Shown here piece by piece: positions 1 through 10,600 of a stretch of DNA of 64,000 nt. The notes beneath the pieces are model-generated. The model ran no database searches and was not told the origin of the DNA. It was given only the letters and a program-made list of their open reading frames with translations. The position numbers and the translations under genes are program-made. Source of the stretch: Amaranthus tricolor (lineage: Eukaryota; Streptophyta; Magnoliopsida; Caryophyllales; Amaranthaceae); the NCBI RefSeq assembly GCF_026212465.1, contig NC_080048.1, positions 34,248,422 through 34,312,421 on the forward strand, in the 5' to 3' direction. Position 1 is the first letter of the stretch. Every line of letters begins with the position of its first letter.

Positions 1-139
1 TCATCTTTCTCATTTTAAAAATCCTTCTTATTTGATTTTAAAAGTCATATAGAGAAAAATCCGTGCTCAAAGTTTGAGGTCATGTTTGTGTGACTGTATA
101 TTCATTTACGGTCTGCAACTTCTCGAGTGTGAACTTCAG

Positions 140-192
140 AAAATGCTGCAGCTGCATTTATCGGCTCACTAGGAAGTCGGGGTAGTTTGTAA
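140..192 (+). other. Candidate last exon of a gene entering from the left
   Basis: A CAG acceptor-like site at 137-139 is followed by an open stretch reading NAAAAFIGSLGSRGSL and then TAA at 190-192. The A/G-balanced codons contrast with the AT-rich surroundings. The sequence just after the stop (191-281) is the part carried into the second duplication unit and looks like a 3' UTR. The protein family is not recognised, and most of the gene would lie outside the window. It could equally be chance. Confidence 0.25.
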
Positions 193-281
193 TATTAGGC
201 AACCTGTAGCCTGAAGGAGAGAGTAGTTGTACTTTATACTACCAATTTTTAGAAAAATGATCCAATTTTTATGGTAATGCA
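191..281 (+). repeat. Left end of the tandem duplication (copy at 15535-15625)
   Basis: Starting with ATATTAGGCAACCTGTAGCC, this 90-base stretch recurs almost unchanged at 15535-15625. There it follows directly on the end of duplication unit 1. It therefore marks the left breakpoint of the roughly 15 kb / 5.7 kb tandem units. In unit 2 the sequence jumps from here straight to the equivalent of 2929, so 282-2928 is either extra in unit 1 or deleted from unit 2. Confidence 0.8.
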
Positions 282-1042
282 GGCTTTTCAATTTGATGTA
301 AATACTAAATATAGTGGGTTAGTGGATTGATATCTACCAAGGTGTTGTTTGAAAACCCAAAAAATGTTCTTAGTCTAATCTTGCTTCTGTTTGTCCATCA
401 GTCCAGTTCGTCTGTTGGTACATTCATGGGGCTACTCATCATTCGTCTGGTTCTTGCTGCCAATGAGGTAAGTCTTCACCATATCCAAAATGCTTTCTTG
501 GGATCGGATGTTTGTTTGGTTTAATTCATCGATTCGTTCTTGTTTGTTGTTATTCTTTCCATGCCTTGATGCTTTTGAGTAGACTACGATATACTTTGTA
601 CATGTATTATTCATGATACATTTCTTCACATGCTTATTTTTCAACATCATTATTTATGAAATACATTTCTATTACAACTTGAGCTGACCTTGTGTATATT
701 AAAATAATATGCACCAACCTTAACGACATATTTAATATCCAATTAAATTGGTCAATCTTTCTCATTTCGATTTAATTTTTTCAACAAATAATTAATTTCC
801 TTTTTATGAAATACATACTATTCTTGCACAATATTAAGGTGACCTCTATTGTGATTCAAAGTTACCCCTCTTTCTAAACAAATTCACCTTCTATTATATA
901 CAAAAGTTAACCTCTCGTAATCATATGAAAATTGATTCTTATCCAACTTTTGTTCAATTTATTTTTATAAATCTCATTTTTCATTACAATTATCAATTAT
1001 CTTTAAATATATAATCAATTGTGATTCAAAGTTCAGCTATTC
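282..1042. other. Intergenic, one exon-like stretch at 402-467
   Basis: AT-rich and mostly featureless. At 402-467 an acceptor-like CAG and a strong donor (GAG then GTAAGT) bracket 66 bases reading SSSSVGTFMGLLIIRLVLAANE. This could be a relic exon of the gene that enters from the left. No start, partner exon or family could be identified. Confidence 0.3.
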
Positions 1043-1176
1043 TTGTGAGAGACGGTCTCTCAAAGAGACGACCTTAAAACAAGAAGCCCACAATCTAATT
1101 TTCTCTTTAATTTGTATTAATTAGACTATTTAGCCCTTATATCTAATATGTCTCTCGGAGAGACCGTCTCTCACAA
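1043..1176. mobile_element. MITE with GAGACGGTCTC-type inverted ends
   Basis: The ends are mutually inverted: TTGTGAGAGACGGTCTCTC on the left, and a right end that reads TTGTGAGAGACGGTCTCTCC on the opposite strand. The interior of about 95 bases is AT-rich and non-coding. Related elements lie at 5751-5884 and 19006-19139, with half-copies near 14605, 23675, 24660 and 38000. The superfamily cannot be assigned because the target duplication is unclear. Confidence 0.7.
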
Positions 1177-2396
1177 CAATTTTCATTAAACTTTCTTTTA
1201 CAATTGATGCAACAAAATGTTTTCACATTGTCAATTACTAAGGCATAATATGAATGCCTCAACCTAGAAGTTTATAAAAGCAAATTGTAAAGATGATATT
1301 GACGCACACTTCAAGTCAAGTGTTGGCTATAACTAGCACAACACACTAAATAGGCACACTTTAACACCTTTAAATTTACTAATAATCTATCGATAAAAGT
1401 TTAACATCAGTGAAATACTAGATAGATTCCCGTGCCAAGCACGGTTTATACATTATTTAAATAAAACTTACTAATTTTATATGTGTTATTAAGTTATCAT
1501 ATGACTCTTAAGTATATATTGAAACTATAAATTAATTTGTTTAATTTAAAAACTGTAAAAGCTTTGCTATTAGATTGAGATACATATTACTAATATACTA
1601 CTATATAAAGAACAATCATAAAATTATGCACTAAATAATACGGAGTAGATTAAAAGTACTTACATAAAATAATAGAAAATTTCAACACATAAAAAATAAT
1701 ATAAAAAATAATTTTAATGTTCAATGTCTTTGTAAAACTTTAAAATAAGTTTTCAGCTTAAAGAACATATTTTTACTATAATAATTAACATATAACTTAA
1801 TTACTTTACATGTTATAAACTTCTCAAATTTAGGTCATAAAATTATCACTTGAAATTTATTTCACCGATATCTTATCCTACTTATTTACTTAAATAATCA
1901 ATGTGTAATCTACTTGATTTGTGCAATTTTTTTTAATATAGCCATGTAAGTAATATATAGGATTATCTATGTAAAATTATTTCAAAATTATTTTCTTTTG
2001 CTTAACTATCTGACAATTATCCGTTGTATTTAAAGATACTACATATCTTAAAAGCTTTTGTAACTAATCAATTAAACAAATCTAATCAGAAAGATATTAC
2101 ATGATATGCTAAAAATATTTTAATTTCCTAATAAGAACATGAGAAGAGTGGAAAAATTTTCATGGTAAAGTCGACATTTGTCCTAATCGTTTCTTCATTA
2201 GTATATTGTATAGACTATATATTTCCAATTTAATAAGTTATACCAAATTTTCGCTTCTATTCAATAAGAAAGTCTCTTTTATTTTTTGGACATTGTTCAC
2301 GATTGAATTTTAATTTGTACTTTCAATTTATTTATAAATTAAAATAGAACCAAGTGAAATTTTGTTTGATTCTTCTCAATGCATGGATTATTAATA
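1177..2396. other. Intergenic AT-rich DNA
   Basis: No gene-like reading frame. It contains a Helitron-like 3' terminus (1418-1444). From about 2052 the sequence is homologous to 58002 onward. Confidence 0.6.
1418..1444 (-). mobile_element. Helitron-like 3' terminus
   Basis: On the minus strand a six-base-pair hairpin (CCGTGC, loop TTG, GCACGG, at 1444-1430) is followed eight bases later by CTAG and then T. This matches the known Helitron 3' end: a short GC-rich hairpin just before CTRR, inserted between A and T. The body would run rightward from here, but a 5' TC end and a Rep/helicase gene were not found. A degraded relative lies near 21375-21400. Confidence 0.5.
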
Positions 2397-2697
2397 GCAA
2401 AAATTACCATGAATAATACAAGCTTTCGTTAATTTTCCTACAATAATACAAACTTTTGATTAATCATGAATAACACCAACTTAGGGGGCCTGTTTTTTGC
2501 TAAAATAATACCAACTTTAGTTTATTAGCTAATTTATCGGTTTTTTTTGTCATATAACCCGCAATATTTTGATTTTTAACATGATAGAGATATTTTAGGG
2601 AAACACCCCCTAAATTAGTATTATTCATGGTTAATCAAAAGTCGGTATAATTGTAAGGAAATAAGCAAAATATTGCATTATTCCTAATAATTTTTTC
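2397..2697. mobile_element. Foldback MITE with 9-bp target duplication (MULE-like)
   Basis: Roughly 115-base imperfect terminal inverted repeats start GCAAAAATTACCATG and end GTAATTTTTTC-like. They enclose a short centre with AACTTAGGGGG and its inverse. Perfect 9-bp direct repeats TTATTAATA flank it (2388-2396 and 2698-2706). Nine-base duplications with long inverted repeats are typical of Mutator-like elements. Copies lie at 49918-50160 (left-truncated) and 58305-58606 (same flanking DNA, so duplicated with it). Confidence 0.75.
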
Positions 2698-3111
2698 TTA
2701 TTAATATTCAATTTTACAATATTTTTGTTATGTATGATAAGATATATCAATCATTGAATAAATAAATGTATTTAAATAGTGTGCAAAAAGTAATCTGAGG
2801 CATTTCTCTTGAATAAGATGCAGGAGTAATATATTAATTTACATATCAAATGATATCACGTTACTTATTTCACATTCGTAGAAACAAATGATATCATATA
2901 TAATACTTCTGTTTATATATATAAATTAATTTAGAAAGCACAAGTTTGATTTACAATAAGTGAACATATTAGCAAACAAATGATATCTTATATAATACTT
3001 TTAAAATTTCTTAATTTATAATATAGTAACCTTTTTTTGTATATATAGTAACCAAACAAAATCAAACAAAAAATCCTTCTCATTTTAAAATCCTTCTTAT
3101 TTGATCCTACA

Positions 3112-3113
<2 letters not shown>

Positions 3114-3202
<89 letters not shown>
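3114..3202. repeat. (TA)n microsatellite, about 89 bp
   Basis: Nearly pure TA dinucleotides. The paralogous array in unit 2 (15820-16477) is about seven times longer. Confidence 0.95.
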
Positions 3203-3209
<7 letters not shown>

Positions 3210-3426
3210 CACTTCATATGAAATTATCTAATTTATAGGTCTATTTGAAAAAACTACTTTATGTGTTTTTTTTTGAAAAAAATTACCTAATGTGATATAT
3301 TTCTCTGCAAATGATTACCACTTAACGGAAAACGTTAATTGATTATTAAGTTTGAGGGTTTGACCAATTTGAGGGGTAAAGTTTTCTATGCGGCAGTACG
3401 TATCTCATTGGTCCTCGCATTTTAAA

Positions 3427-3665
3427 ATAAGTACTTGTTTCGACCGGATTTTCGAAAGAGTTATCACATAAGGATAATCGTGACGTCCGTTTTTTGAAAA
3501 AAATCATTACGATGGGTAAAAACGACGTTAAATATATTTTCAGTTTACGTATCGGAAAATAGGCGAATAAGTACTTGTTTCAACCGGATTTTCAAAAGAG
3601 TTATCCCATAAGAATAATTGTGACGTCCGTTTTTTGAAAAAAATATCATGATAATGGGACAAACT
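3427..3665. repeat. 140-bp tandem repeat, two copies
   Basis: ATAAGTACTTGTTTC starts at 3427 and again at 3567. Each copy goes on through ACCGGATTTTC and GACGTCCGTTTTTTG. The second copy is shorter. The pair is conserved in unit 2 at about 16680-16915. Confidence 0.8.
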
Positions 3666-3797
3666 TACAAAAATCAAGATGATGATAAGAAATGTGTGTT
3701 TAAATGTTTGATTAGTTTATCAAGCAACCATATCATGCATTCCGAATCATATCTGAAATTCGTAAAAATAAACTACAGAATTTAAGCAGTAATCAGC

Positions 3798-3830
3798 TAT
3801 CCACCGCACAAGTCCTATCTCATTAGATAC
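3798..3830 (+). promoter_or_regulatory. Orphan upstream box of the cysteine-rich peptide promoter
   Basis: TATCCACCGCACA followed by AGTCCTATCTCATTAGATA matches the upstream region of the peptide gene (20116-20152, opposite strand). No peptide coding sequence follows. It recurs in unit 2 at 17052. This looks like a promoter remnant of a lost gene copy. Confidence 0.55.
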
Positions 3831-3929
3831 GGCCAAGGGAGTATTTGGGGAGTATTTGGGAACCCTAAACCACGATCCAAAATAAAAATCGAGTGTATGG
3901 ACGCAATACAACATAATTACTTTTAGTGT

Positions 3930-4215
3930 GATATATTTAGTGATATTTAATTTAAATGTGGCTATTTTAAACTTTTAATGGTGTATATAATAGATTTTAT
4001 GATATTTATTAGAGCATATAGCAGCATAATAAAAAATCATACTAAAGCTTTTCGCAACATAAGATCTAGTGACATTTTTTATAAAGGCCAGAGTAGACTA
4101 TAGTAATAATTGCGTATGTCACTAAAGGTCAAATAAAGTGTCACTAAATCACATTATTGTAGAATTGAATATAAAAACAAAAAATTATTATACTAAAAAT
4201 ATAAATCATCAACAC
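3930..4215. repeat. Dispersed repeat, four copies in the window
   Basis: An AT-rich block contains GCATAATAAAAAATCATA, AGATCTAGTGACATTTTTTA and GTCACTAAAGGTCAAATAAAG. Copies are at about 17170-17470, 52310-52560 and 59705-59960. It has no reading frame and is probably a non-autonomous transposon. Ends were not resolved because flanking duplications obscure them. Confidence 0.65.
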
Positions 4216-4219
4216 TTAA

Positions 4220-5278
4220 TTTACTCATTGATAGAATAGTTTATGTTAGTGAAAAGTGTGCCTAAGTTAAGTTACCTCAAGGGAGTTACCAATCCCAAAG
4301 ATAGACTATGATCACACTTACTTAAGGATAGACAAGCTCTATAAGGTCATGTGTTAGGTAGTCTGTTAATGCCTTGATTGAGTTGATACTACGCGTGTTT
4401 TACAAGAGTTTATGTTTTGAGAACAGGAGTGTGGAAACTTGTATTCTATCCAAGAACACATGGTTTGGGTTGAAAAGGATGAAATGAGATTAAGAAGTAT
4501 AGGTGGACGATAAACAGTTACTATTTATGCTTGTGTCTTATGGAATCATCTTATGTTGTTGTATAACATGATGTTATCTAGTAGGTTGGCCTTATTATAT
4601 TTTATGTTAGTTACTGACGTGTACGTGTTTGTGTTTATGTTTGATTGTTTGATGACTTTTTATGATTGCTTGCTATAACACATTGGCCTTGGTTTGATGT
4701 CGAGTAGCAAGAGGATCATAGACGGGCATAGCAGGTATTGGAGCTTCGTTTGCATTGCATTGCATTGGGGGAGAGTAATGAGTGTGCAACATAACCTGTG
4801 TCATACCATCATCTTTTCACCTTGTAGCTCTTAATTATCTTTTGTAAACTTTGGTTTGTATACGTTTTGTTACGAGGTATTGTGCCCTCCTTTGTATATA
4901 TGTATTTCCGTTGCGTAGTTTATAACTTTGCATGGTTCTAGTGAGTTAAGTCATTTTAAAACGCAAGTGTTAACACTGGAACCACGATCCATGCTTGGCA
5001 TGTTGATTTGAAAATTCGGCGATGAATCATTCCGACGTGGTGTGAGATTTTAAAGGCAATGATTCCTTAGACTATTATTGTGTTAATTGATCTACCACAT
5101 GTTCGATTTTTAGCAGAGATGCTGCCGAAATTCCCGCTCATCTCTGTAAGTTAATCTTTAACGTATATGTGTATATTCTTTTCCTTTTCTTTTTTTCTTT
5201 TAGGTAACACCCAAATTTTTCCCCCGTCCTTTACGATTTTAGTTTCGTTTATGGGATTGAAAATTCAAGGGTGTTACA
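4220..5278 (+). mobile_element. Truncated gypsy-type LTR, 3' part
   Basis: The reverse complement of 9207-10260 aligns along this stretch, including AAGTGTGCCTAAGTTAAGTT, the TTGCATTGCATTG region and the terminal 76 bases ending GGGTGTTACA. Only about the last third of the 3.6 kb LTR is present; the left edge at about 4220 is a truncation point. The same fragment lies in unit 2 (17475-18533), so it was there before the tandem duplication. Confidence 0.8.
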
Positions 5279-5750
5279 CCTCCTTTATAATATCTAACGA
5301 TCAATATGATCTTCTTGCTTTCAACTTGATGATCATCTTAAACCTTTTGCTCCTCTCATTAAATCTACGTTTTTATTTGCTTAAAATGTTGTCCATTTTA
5401 TCTATTTTTTAAAAATTTTGTCCCTTTTTCTTAAAATTTTGTCCATTTGATACGTTTTTCTATAAATTTTATTTTTCATTTCAATTATCATTTATTTTAG
5501 ACATAATTAGAATTGTGATTCAAAGTTAGATTGCGAGACAAAGTTAACCAACCACTGTGAGAGTAAAACAACAATAAGTAAGAAACTACATAGCATGCAT
5601 AAATAAAACCCATCACATAGTGGCCCTGTTTTCGAGCGGGATATTGGGTTGATGATGATAATGATAGTTGGCTAATTTAATTACTATGACGCATTGCATG
5701 TAACAATTTAAGTTGGGCTGAAGAGTATTTTATATTTTTTGGTCACGAAT
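5279..5750. other. Intergenic segment shared three times
   Basis: No gene. The sequence from the LTR end through AACGATCAATATGATCTTC to the MITE is present at 18534-19005 and 37530-37999. These form a three-copy block useful for dating the rearrangements. Confidence 0.7.
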
Positions 5751-5884
5751 TCTTGTATGAGACGGTCTCACCATGAGACATGCCTCATACTTGGGTTAAA
5801 TAATCTAATAATAAAAACTTTTAGCTTATGACTATTTGTTTTAATTAAGGTCGTCTTACCGTGAGATGGTCTCATACAAGACGG
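5751..5884. mobile_element. MITE with GAGACGGTCTC-type ends
   Basis: The left end TCTTGTATGAGACGGTCTCA is mirrored at the right end (CCGTCTTGTATGAGACCATC on the other strand), enclosing about 70 bases. Full copy at 19006-19139; a left half at 38000-38045 is cut by a TA array. Same family as 1043-1176. Confidence 0.75.
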
Positions 5885-5926
5885 AATGTTTTGTTTGTGA
5901 TGGTAATTAATATTTGGCTAATTGGC

Positions 5927-6200
5927 TAATCTAGAAAAATCTAGGATTTTAATTAAATATAAAAATATCTAAACTAAAGAATTAAAAAATAAAAATATCT
6001 AAGATATTATAATGGAAGATCCTAGAAAAGTAATTAAAAAATTAAAAATATCTAAGATATTTTAGTAAACTTGCACTATAAATACCCATTGATGTAATCA
6101 ATCTTTTGTGCAATGAAGAACAATATTCATTCTACATACTCACTCATCTTCCTCTCCAAATAAATCTATTCACTATTTTACCATCTAAATTTTTCCTACA
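5927..6200 (+). repeat. Copia 5' LTR (5' end truncated)
   Basis: It aligns to 13983-14269 with six substitutions by eye and one roughly 13-base indel near the end. It starts at TAATCTAG, missing the TGTTAAAA that begins the 3' LTR, and ends TCCTACA. A TATA-like CTATAAATACC at 6077-6087 fits the LTR promoter. Confidence 0.9.
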
Positions 6201-6202
6201 TT

Positions 6203-6215
6203 TGGTATCAAGAGC
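6203..6215 (+). promoter_or_regulatory. Copia primer binding site
   Basis: TGGTATCAAGAGC lies two bases after the 5' LTR. It matches the 3' end of plant initiator methionine tRNA except for one extra A, the usual primer of plant Copia elements. Confidence 0.85.
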
Positions 6216-6293
6216 TAATTAAAACCAAGACCTCCAAACAACCTAGACCAACATGCTCCACAATAAAATAAACCTCTAACCACTAAATAAAAA

Positions 6294-9206
6294 ATGACCT
6301 CAACCACTAATTACCCCCAAGTTAATTGGGTTCCCACATTTAAGGGAGAAAAATATGAACAATGGGCTATGCAAATGAGGTCAATATTTATCTCCCAAGA
6401 TTTATGGGAATTAGTACAAGAAGGTTACGAGCAACCACCCAAAGATGACACTAAAGAGTCATCTTGGGATGAAACAAAAATAAAACAATATAAACAAAAT
6501 AGGATAAGGGATAACTATGCCCTATCTCTATTATATCGTGGAGTCGACGAGGCAATACTTACAACGATCATGTCTGCAAAAATAGCTACGGAGACTTGGA
6601 GGATCCTGGAGACAAAATACAGAGGTTCCGAAGAGGTAATTCTTTTTAAACTCCAATCACTATGGAGAGAATTTGATAATCTATTAATGGCAGAAAATGA
6701 AACAATACATTCATTTTTTGACCGAGTCACTAATATAGTTTATCAAATAAGATCAAATGGTGGTAAAATAGAAGATGAAAATGTGATTCGAAAAATATTA
6801 AGGAGTCTTTCACAAAAATATAACATTATTGCCACAACAATTGAAGAAGTTAACAAGAAAAATTTATCTCAATTAAGTATGCCCGAATTAATGGGATCAC
6901 TACTTGCACATGAAGATAGATTAAAAAGATTTAACGAAGAACCACTAGAACAAGCATTTCAAGCTAAATTAAAATTTTCTAATGGTGAAAATAAAAATAG
7001 TCATTGTAAAAATTATGAAAAAGGACAAACATCAACTAATTGTAGCAAGGGGAGAGGAAATTTTAAAAATCAAAGGAGTCGATTAAATAATCAAACTGAC
7101 CTTTATTGTAAATTATGTAAGAAAACTAACCACAATACTAATGATTGTCGGTACAAATGTAATAGGTGTAAAAAACACTCTCACCTCGAAAAAGATTGTT
7201 GGTATCGACAAAAAGAAGCAAACTATTCCGAAAATAATAATTCCGGAGAGCAAATATTTTACACTGGATTAAATGCACAAGAAAAAGTAAGTGACATATG
7301 GTATATTGATAGTGGTTGTTCAAACCACATGACCGGCAATAAAAATTATTTTGTCACTCTTGACGAAAATGTTAAAACACACATCACACTTGGCGATGGT
7401 AAAAAAGAAGATGTCGCCAGAAAAGGAACAATTGCCGTTAAAACAAAAATTGGATCATTAAAATTAATTCATGAAGTTTTTTATGTTCTCGGACTTGCAC
7501 AAAATTTATTAAGCGTAGGCCAATTAATTAAAAAAGGATATATGGTTAAATTTGAGAATAACAAATGTCAAATCTATGATAAAAATAAGGGTCAGATAAT
7601 AACAACTGTTGAAATGGCTCCTAACAAAATATTCCCATTAAAATTGCCATTTGAAGAAAAATTGGCTTTAAGCTCAATAAATGATGAATCCACCTTATGG
7701 TATTTGAGATTCGGGCATCTAAATTTTAACAGTCTAAAACTATTAAAACAAAAAGAAATGGTAATTGAACTACCATCAATAAAAAATGAAAGAAAAATTT
7801 GTGAAGGCTGTATATATGGCAAGATGCACAGATTGCCATTTCCTACCGCACCTTGGAGGGCCAAGGCTCCTCTAGAGCTTGTTCATGCAGATATCTGGGG
7901 TCCTACCAAGAATCCGTCTCTTGGCGGAAAAAGATATTTTCTTCTGTTCGTAGATGACTACTCCAGCATGATGTGGGTATATTTCCTGGAGAAAAAATCA
8001 GAAGCTTTTTCCCACTTCATGGAATTCAAAGCCCTCACAGAAAATCAAAGTGGGCATTCTCTTAAGATTCTTAGAACAGATCGTGGCGGAGAATTTACAA
8101 GCAACGAATTCAACAACTTCTGTAAGAAGCATGGGATTAAAAGAGAACTTACAGCAAGGCGTACACCACAACAAAATGGTGTCGCGGAAAGGAAAAACCG
8201 CACTATAGCAGAGATGGCCCGCAGCATGATGCAGGGTAAACATCTACCCAAAGGATACTGGGCCGAAGCTGTTCACACGGCAGTATATATCCTCAATAGA
8301 TCTCCCACAAAAGCAGTTAGGGATTTAACGCCATATGAAGCCTGGCACAAGAGAAAGCTAAGAGTAGAACACCTCAAAGTGTTCGGATGCGTAGCTTATG
8401 CCCACATCCCAAAGGAGAATCGAGAAAAGCTCGATGAGAAGGGAGAAAAATGCATATTCATTGGATACAGTCACGAAACAAAAGGATATCGCCTTTACAA
8501 GCCTGAATCTAAACAATTAATCATCTCTAGAGACGTAATTTTCGACGAAGCAGCCGAATGGACGTGGAAAGAAAAAGAAACTGAAGCTCGCGAAGGAGAT
8601 ACTCTCCTAAGAGATCCAAGTGAAGAAGACGGAGCAGACCAACCAACAAACCCATCATCTCCGAGTCCAAGTACACCTGAAAGTACAAGATCATTCCCAA
8701 GCTCAAGAAGCCAAACATCACGTTCAACTCCTCAACCTCAAGAAGCCCGAAGATCAACACGAGATCGGCAACCGCCATCATGGTTACAAGATTACCATTG
8801 TGACCAAGCAATGATGGCTCTCTTCTCTAGTGAGCCACAAACATTTCAAGAAGCAGCACAAGAAGAAACCTGGATTGAGGCTATGAACGAAGTAATCAAA
8901 ATGATCGAGAAGAATCACACATGGAAACTTGTAGACAAACCACAAGACAAGGAAGTCATCGGACTCAAGTGGGTCTACAAGGTGAAACATAATGATGATG
9001 GTTCCATCAACAAGTACAAAGCAAGGCTCGTAGCAAAGGGATATGCGCAACAACCAGGAATCGACTTCAACGAAACATATGCACCAGTTGTCCGCATGGA
9101 GACAATCAGAACAGTCCTGGCATTAGCAGCACAGCATCAGCTACCAGTCTTTCAACTCGATGTCAAATCAGCATTTCTAAATGGAGAACTTGAAGAAGAA
9201 GTGTAC
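6294..9206 (+). pseudogene. Copia gag-pol, 5' part (gag to mid reverse transcriptase)
   Basis: Retrotransposon polyprotein, first 971 codons, open until the solo LTR insertion. Visible parts in order: a gag capsid-like N-terminus (about 10-215); two CCHC zinc knuckles near 274-305 (CKLCKKTNHNTNDC and CNRCKKHSHLEKDC); an aspartic protease motif DSG near 340; the integrase zinc region; the integrase core with D (HADIWG), D (RTDRGGEF) and E (GVAERKN); and the reverse transcriptase start (GLKWVYKVK, ARLVAKGY, FQLDVKSAFLNGELEE). In the integrase zinc region the usual WHxRxGH reads WYLRFGH, so the first zinc-binding His is Tyr. The frame runs 30 bases into the inserted LTR and stops at 9234-9236. 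The protein would lack the YVDD catalytic loop and RNase H. Confidence 0.9.
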
Positions 9207-9280
9207 TGTAACACCTCAGAATTTCCGACCCCTTAACGAAACCAAAACCGTAAATGACGGGAGGAAATTCGGGTGTTACA
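9207..9280. repeat. Hairpin-like 3' end of the solo LTR
   Basis: The last 74 bases of the LTR (minus orientation) themselves start and end with TGTAACACC / GGTGTTACA, forming a smaller nested inverted pair. The same nested structure occurs at the other LTR fragments (5203-5278, 18458-18533, 37454-37528). Confidence 0.7.
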
Positions 9281-10394
9281 TAAAAGAAAAAGGAATAGAA
9301 TTTAGATAAACTTTAATTATTAACTTTTAAAAGGTGAGTGGAAATTTTGGCAGCATCTACCTTAAAACTGTGCGCCTTTGTAGAAAACAAAAGTTAATTA
9401 AGAAGCTAATAAAGTAAAGGCACTAACGGCTTATCAAAACTATATCACGGCGGAATGATTCGTCGCCGACTTCTCAAATCAACATGCCAAACATGGATCG
9501 TGGTTCCAGTGTCGACGTTTGCGTTTTTTAAAAAGACTTAACTACTCAAAACCATACAGAGTTATAAACTACGCAGCGGAAATACAAATACACGTGGGAG
9601 GACACAAGGCCTCATAACAGAACATATACAACCGAAATTTACAAAAGATAACAAGAGATACAAAATCGAAAGATAGGGTAATGACACAAGTTATGCTTCG
9701 CCCTCATCACTTTCCCCAAATGCAATGCAATGCATAAGAAGCTCCAGTACCTGCTACGCTGGTCTATGATCCCCCTGCTGCTCGACATTAGACCAAGGGC
9801 CAATGTGTCATAGTAGGACAATCATAGAAAGTCAACAAACAAACATAAACACAAACACATACACGTCAGTAACTAACATCAAATAGAATAAGGCCAACTA
9901 CTAGATAACATTATATCATAAAACAAATAAGACGATTTCTTAAAACGCAAGCACGGATAGTAACCGTTTATCGGCCACTTATACTTCTTAATTTCATTAC
10001 GTGCTTTCCAACCCGAACCATGTGCTCTCGGGTAGAATGCAGGTCTTCACGTTCCTCTCTTCAAACATAAACTCTTGCAAAACACGCATAGATTAACTCG
10101 ACCTAGGCATTAACAGAATACCTAACTCATACCCTTATAGAGCTTGTCTATCTTAAGGTAAGCGTGATCATAGTTCGTAATACCCTTGAAGTAACTTAAC
10201 TTAGGCACACTTCTCACTAGCATAAACTATTCTATCAATAATAAGTATACGTTCTATCAATGAGTAAATATTCTACCAAAGAATGAACCTTCTATCATTA
10301 CATAACTTTCGATCAATGAATAAACTTTCTATCACTGAATAGTTTTCTATCAGTGGATCTTTTCTCTACTTCCTGGCATAGTGACACTCCAAAG

Positions 10395-10600
10395 GGCGTT
10401 ATCGGCCTCCCGGCGCCCAATGGCAAAGTATGAGCTCATGCCCCCTCCAGCTGACCCTCTCGGGTCCTACCTTCGGGCTAAACCTAACACACTGGGGTAC
10501 TAAACCAGTGAAGAGGCCACCATATTGGGGTTTGCAAGGCCCGCATGGTAACACCTCGGTCAAGGGGCGTTATCGGCCTCCCGGCGCCCAATGACCCAAG
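10395..10600. repeat. 171-bp spaced duplicated GC-rich motif within the solo LTR
   Basis: GGCGTTATCGGCCTCCCGGC begins at 10395 and again at 10566, both followed by CGCCCAATG. The region is much more GC-rich than the rest of the LTR. No reading frame of interest. Confidence 0.7.

Larger units (their letters stand above)
2929..5926. repeat. Duplication unit 1, shared segment (copy at 15626-19165)
   Basis: This stretch is highly similar, in the same order and orientation, to 15626-19165: TA array, 140-bp tandem repeat, promoter-like box, dispersed repeat, gypsy LTR fragment and MITE. The main difference is the TA array (about 90 versus about 660 bases). The similarity stops at the Copia 5' LTR (5927). 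Confidence 0.9.

Noticed and set aside
8527..8811. Minus-strand Leu-rich frame inside Copia pol, and similar frames at 7592, 7998 and 8784
   Set aside because: Shadows of the plus-strand polyprotein.
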